Below, in pieces: positions 60,856 through 64,000 of a stretch of 64,000 nucleotides of DNA. This DNA is from JACMQX01 sp044225675 (GTDB lineage: Bacteria; Pseudomonadota; Gammaproteobacteria; Burkholderiales; Burkholderiaceae_C). Where the stretch lies: NCBI GenBank assembly GCA_044225675.1, contig JBGAIH010000016.1, positions 1 through 64,000 on the forward strand. The letters run 5' to 3'. The notes below the pieces were generated by a model. The model searched no databases, was not told the DNA's origin, and worked only from the letters and a program-made list of their open reading frames with translations. Numbering within the stretch: the first letter of the stretch is position 1; each line of letters opens with the position of its first letter. A program made the translations under genes and the position numbers.

Positions 60856-61010
60856 TATCAGGAGACTCGCCGTGCATAGGCTCGTGTATCAGGAGGCTCG
60901 CCGTGCATAGGCTCGTGTATCAGGAGGCTCGCCGTGCATAGGCTCGTGTATCAGGAGGCTCGCCGTGCATAGGCTCGCATATCAGGAGACTCGCCATGGG
61001 TAAGCTCGCG
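60856..61010 (+). repeat. Five tandem 31-bp units carrying copies of the hpaD ribosome-binding site and start
   Basis: Units start at 60856, 60887, 60918, 60949 and 60980. Each has TATCAGGAG(A/G)CTCGCC, then GTGCATAGGCTCG in units 1-4 and the true start ATGGGTAAGCTCG in unit 5. Units 2-4 are nearly identical. Each upstream unit thus repeats AGGAG with GTG at the correct distance, but the next codons run to a stop in a few residues. Spacing of 31 is not a multiple of three. A 12-codon frame also begins at ATG 60841. Confidence 0.95.
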
Positions 61011-61922
61011 TTGGCCGCGAAGATCACGCACGTCCCCTCGATGTACCTGAGCGAGCTCGATGGCCCGCGCAAGGGCACGCGGCAGGACGCGATCGACGGG
61101 CATGTGGAGATCGGCCGGCGCTGCCGCGCGCTGGGGGTGGACACGATCGTGGTGTTCGACACCCATTGGCTCGTCAACGCCAACTACCACATCAACTGCG
61201 CGCCGCACTTCAAGGGGCTGTACACCAGCAACGAACTGCCGCACTTCATCGCCAACCTGGGCTTCGAGTTCCCCGGCAATCCGGCGCTCGGCCAGCTGCT
61301 CGCGCGCAGCTGCAACGAATGGGGCGTGGAGACGCTGGCCCACCACGCGACCACGCTCAACCCCGAATACGGCACGCTGGTGCCCATGCGCTACATGAAT
61401 GCCGACCAGCACTTCAAGGTGGTGTCGGTGTCGGCCCTGTGCATGGCGCACTACCTCAACGACAGCGCCCGTCTGGGCTGGGCGATCCGCCGCGCGATCG
61501 AGGACCACTACGACGGCACGGTGGCGGTGTTCGCCAGCGGATCGCTGTCGCACCGCTTCGCGCAGAACGGCCTCGCGCCCGAGTACGGCTTCCGGATCTG
61601 GAGCCCGTTCCTTGAGCACCTGGACCGCGAGGTGATCCGCATGTGGGAGGCCGGCCAGTGGGCCGACTTCTGCGCCATGCTGCCGGAGTACGCCGCCAAG
61701 GGCCACGGCGAGGGCTTCATGCATGACACGGCCATGCTGATGGGCGCGCTCGGCTGGTCGGGCTACGACGGCCGCGCCGAGGTCGTCACGCCCTACTTCG
61801 GCGCCTCGGGCACGGGCCAGATCAACGTGGTGTTCCCGGTCACGCCGCAGGACGGCGCAGCCGTCCCCCGCGCGCAGGCCTCGGCCGCCGACGGCTATAC
61901 CGCCGTGAGCACGCGGCTGTAG
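60996..61922 (+). CDS. hpaD: 3,4-dihydroxyphenylacetate 2,3-dioxygenase
   Basis: The extradiol ring-cleavage enzyme of the pathway, of the LigB-type (class III) fold with non-haem Fe(II). It has 308 residues beginning MGKLALAAKITHVPSMYLSE, with the iron-ligand His of ITHVPS and DTHWL, plus NADQHFKVVSVSALC, FASGSLSHRFAQNGLAPEYG and GFMHDTAMLMGALGWSGYDG. ATG 60996 is the fifth unit of the 31-bp tandem array, so translation starts inside a repeat. Confidence 0.95.
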   Translation: MGKLALAAKITHVPSMYLSELDGPRKGTRQDAIDGHVEIGRRCRALGVDTIVVFDTHWLVNANYHINCAPHFKGLYTSNELPHFIANLGFEFPGNPALGQLLARSCNEWGVETLAHHATTLNPEYGTLVPMRYMNADQHFKVVSVSALCMAHYLNDSARLGWAIRRAIEDHYDGTVAVFASGSLSHRFAQNGLAPEYGFRIWSPFLEHLDREVIRMWEAGQWADFCAMLPEYAAKGHGEGFMHDTAMLMGALGWSGYDGRAEVVTPYFGASGTGQINVVFPVTPQDGAAVPRAQASAADGYTAVSTRL

Positions 61923-61980
61923 ACCGCTCGACGTTCCCGCGAGCGCCGTCCCCACCCCACCACCTTTCCGCAACGCCGAC

Positions 61981-62388
61981 ATGCCCCATCTCGTCATCCT
62001 CTACAGCGGCAACCTCGAAGCCGACGCCGACATGAGCGCGTTCTGCCGCAAGGCGGCCGACGCGATGCTGGCGGTGCGCGACGAAGCCGGCCGGCAGGTG
62101 TTTCCGACCGGCGGCACGCGCGTGCTGGCCTACCCCTCGGCGCACCATGCGGTGGCCGATGGCAGCCGCGACTTCGCCTTCGTCTACCTCAACCTGCGCA
62201 TGGGCCGCGGACGCAGCGCGGCCACGCAGCAGCAGGCCGGCGACGCGATCCTGGCCTGCGCGAAGCAGCACTTCGACCCGCTCATGGCGAGCCGCTACAT
62301 CGGCATCACGGTGCAGGTGGACGAGAGCCCCGGCCAGGTCTATGACGGCAAGCACAGCAACATCCACCCCCTCTTCACACCGCCATGA
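61981..62388 (+). CDS. hpaF: 5-carboxymethyl-2-hydroxymuconate delta-isomerase
   Basis: A small tautomerase-fold enzyme (135 residues) that isomerises the product of HpaE before decarboxylation. It starts MPHLVILYSGNLEADADMSA with the catalytic Pro at position 2 after Met removal, and includes RVLAYPSAHHAVADGSRDFA and GITVQVDESPGQVYDGKHSN. Length and Pro fit the HpaF family. It starts 58 bases after hpaD and its stop overlaps hpaH (ATGA). Confidence 0.93.
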   Translation: MPHLVILYSGNLEADADMSAFCRKAADAMLAVRDEAGRQVFPTGGTRVLAYPSAHHAVADGSRDFAFVYLNLRMGRGRSAATQQQAGDAILACAKQHFDPLMASRYIGITVQVDESPGQVYDGKHSNIHPLFTPP

Positions 62389-63188
62389 GCCTTTCCCGCG
62401 ACACCCTGGCCAGTCTGGCCGCCGAACTCGAGGCCAGTGAACGCAGCCGCACCCAGGTGCTGCACTTCTCGCGCCGCTTCCCCGAGATGACGGTGGAGGA
62501 CGGCTACGCCATCCAGCGCGAGTGGATGCGCATCAAGCTCGCCGCCGGCCGCCGGCCGGTCGGCCACAAGATCGGCCTGACCTCCCGCGCGATGCAGCAG
62601 GCCAGCCAGATCACCGAGCCCGACTACGGCCTGCTGCTCGACGACATGGTGTTTGAGCCCGGCGACATTCCGGTGGCCCGCTTCATCGCGCCGCGCGTGG
62701 AGGTGGAGCTGGCCTTCGTGCTCAAGCGCCGCCTCGAAGGCCCGCAGGTCACGGTCGACGACGTGCTCGACGCCACCGAGTACGTGACGCCGGCCATCGA
62801 GATCATCGACGCGCGCATCGAGCAGTTCGACCGCGACAGCCGCAGGATGCGCAAGGTGCAGGACACGATCAGCGACAACGCCGCCAATGCCGGCATCGTG
62901 CCGGGCGGCCGCCGCGTCGGCCCGCGCGAGGTGGACCTGCCCTGGTGCGGCGCCATCCTGCGGCAGAACGGCGTGGTCGAGGAAACCGGGCTGGCCGCCG
63001 GCGTGCAGGGCCACCCGGCCATCGGCGTGGCCTGGCTCGCGCGCAAGCTCGCGGCCTGGGGCGAGCACCTGGCAGCCGGCGAGATCGTGCTGGCCGGCTC
63101 CTTCACCCGGCCGGTGAACGCCCAGGCCGGCGACGTGTTCGACGCCGACTACGGCGCGCTCGGCCGCTTCGAGTTCCGCTTCGTCTGA
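62385..63188 (+). CDS. hpaH: 2-oxo-hept-3-ene-1,7-dioate hydratase
   Basis: Hydrates 2-oxo-hept-3-ene-1,7-dioate to 4-hydroxy-2-oxoheptanedioate. It has 267 residues of the MhpD/HpaH hydratase family: EMTVEDGYAIQREWMRIKLA, GRRPVGHKIGLTSRAMQQAS, EPDYGLLLDDMVFEPGD, the metal-binding RVEVELAFVLKRRLEGP and PAIEIIDARIEQFDRDSRRM, KVQDTISDNAANAGIVPGGR. Intact. It overlaps hpaF by four bases and precedes hpaI by eight. Confidence 0.94.
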   Translation: MSLSRDTLASLAAELEASERSRTQVLHFSRRFPEMTVEDGYAIQREWMRIKLAAGRRPVGHKIGLTSRAMQQASQITEPDYGLLLDDMVFEPGDIPVARFIAPRVEVELAFVLKRRLEGPQVTVDDVLDATEYVTPAIEIIDARIEQFDRDSRRMRKVQDTISDNAANAGIVPGGRRVGPREVDLPWCGAILRQNGVVEETGLAAGVQGHPAIGVAWLARKLAAWGEHLAAGEIVLAGSFTRPVNAQAGDVFDADYGALGRFEFRFV

Positions 63189-63196
63189 GGACCCTC

Positions 63197-64000
63197 ATGC
63201 AGACACCCGTCAACACCTTCAAGCAGGCCCTGGCCAACCGCCAGCCGCAGATCGGCTTCTGGCTCAGCCTGGCCGACCCGTATGCCACCGAGATCTGCGC
63301 CGGCGCGGGTTTCGACTGGCTGCTGGTCGACGGCGAGCACGCACCCAACGACGTGCGCACGCTGCTGGCCCAGCTGCAGGCCATCGCGCCCTATCCGAGC
63401 CATGCGGTGGCGCGGCTGCCCATGGGCCACGGCCACGTCGGCGAGATGCTGGTCAAGCAGTACCTGGACGTCGGCGCACAGACCCTGCTGGTGCCGATGG
63501 TGGACACGCCGCAGCAGGCGGCGGCCCTGGTGCGCGCGTCGCGCTACCCGCAGAACGACAGCGGCGGCGGCATCCGCGGCATGGCCGGTGCGCGCGCCTC
63601 GCGCTGGGGCCGCTATCCGCAGTACGCGCACGAGGCCAACGCGCAGGTCTGCCTGCTGGTGCAGGCCGAGACCCGCACCGCGCTCGACAACCTGGAGGCG
63701 ATCGCCGCCACCGAGGGCGTGGACGGCGTGTTCATCGGCCCGGCCGACCTGTCGGCCTCGATGGGCCATGTCGGCAACGCGGCCCACCCCGAAGTGCAGG
63801 CGGCCATCGAGAAGGCCATCGCCACCATCACGCGCGCGGGCAAGGCGCCCGGCATCCTGTCGCCCGACGAGTCCGTCGCCCGCCGCTACCTCGACCTGGG
63901 CGCACTGTTCGTGGCGGTCGGCCTGGACGCGACGATGCTGGCGCGGCAGACCAGCGCACTGGCGGCGCGCTTCAAGTCGCAGGCCCGGCCGGCCGACGTG
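63197..64000 (+). CDS. hpaI: 4-hydroxy-2-oxoheptanedioate aldolase, 3' end cut off by the window
   Basis: A class II aldolase that splits the last intermediate into pyruvate and succinate semialdehyde. 268 codons are visible from MQTPVNTFKQALANRQPQIG; the family has about 265-270 residues, so only the last few codons are missing. Catalytic and metal sites: DWLLVDGEHAPNDVRTL with the general base His, LVQAETRTALDNLEAIAATE with the metal Glu, and GVDGVFIGPADLSASMGH. It is the last hpa gene seen; hpaB/C and transport genes are not in the window. Confidence 0.94.
   Translation, partial: MQTPVNTFKQALANRQPQIGFWLSLADPYATEICAGAGFDWLLVDGEHAPNDVRTLLAQLQAIAPYPSHAVARLPMGHGHVGEMLVKQYLDVGAQTLLVPMVDTPQQAAALVRASRYPQNDSGGGIRGMAGARASRWGRYPQYAHEANAQVCLLVQAETRTALDNLEAIAATEGVDGVFIGPADLSASMGHVGNAAHPEVQAAIEKAIATITRAGKAPGILSPDESVARRYLDLGALFVAVGLDATMLARQTSALAARFKSQARPADV

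Noticed and set aside
60856..61010. CRISPR-like array
   Set aside because: The 31-bp units are contiguous with no unique spacers and no cas genes, and the unit is clearly derived from the hpaD start region.

Overview
The window is GC-rich chromosomal DNA, about two thirds G+C by eye. It most resembles a free-living betaproteobacterium of the order Burkholderiales, probably family Comamonadaceae. The evidence is a Bug-type periplasmic receptor, a tctBA/tctDE tricarboxylate locus, mreBCD-mrdA divergent from gatCAB, many short paired operons, and a GC-rich triple-hairpin intergenic element of a kind I associate with this family. I saw no rRNA, tRNA, phage, transposase or CRISPR array. Genus and species cannot be read from the sequence.

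Layout. 1-3441: end of mmsA (methylmalonate-semialdehyde dehydrogenase) and a GMC flavo-oxidoreductase. 3458-6560: an ammonium transporter with a sigma-54-type promoter, a small unknown protein, an orphan terminator and a TSUP permease. 6573-10414: an AtuA-like protein and a Bug receptor, divergent from a LysR regulator. 10418-15045: rod-shape operon mreB-mreC-mreD-mrdA. 15329-18563: gatCAB amidotransferase. 18532-24277: a DUF4124 protein, pyrE, exonuclease III, two GST-fold enzymes, a VOC protein, an Mpo1-like membrane protein and a macro-domain protein.

24369-37906 is the most coherent accessory locus. It holds a GntR/FCD regulator, two isochorismatase-fold hydrolases (one BiuH-like, one probably TrtA-like), a four-gene BMP-type ABC importer, atzE and atzG, a three-gene Tau/Ssu-type ABC importer and atzF. 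Read together these genes specify uptake and stepwise hydrolysis of triuret and/or biuret through carboxybiuret and allophanate to ammonia and CO2. Each of its two transcription units starts at a sequence matching the -24/-12 sigma-54 promoter. In both, the same 12-bp palindrome lies six bases downstream of the -12 element, over the expected start site. This suggests combined nitrogen-limitation control and substrate-responsive repression.

38046-39486 carries three tandem copies of a tiny exported-peptide gene followed by a larger exported Cys-containing protein, none with a known function. 40127-44439 is tctA-tctB divergent from tctD-tctE. 44523-45707 encodes a protein that looks like a degenerate kinase/receiver hybrid. 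45850-52077 holds an M48 protease, an AmpG-like transporter, an acyl-CoA synthetase with a 14-copy hexanucleotide repeat, and a two-component system. 52140-52369 may be a small-RNA gene. 52496-57370 holds a CMD-family protein, waaF, a zinc-finger protein, ilvE, a membrane protein and radA.

57513-64000 is the homoprotocatechuate meta-cleavage operon hpaR-G1-G2-E-D-F-H-I, cut at the right edge inside hpaI. A perfect 16-bp palindrome precedes hpaR. The hpaD ribosome-binding site and start codon sit in a five-copy 31-bp tandem array.
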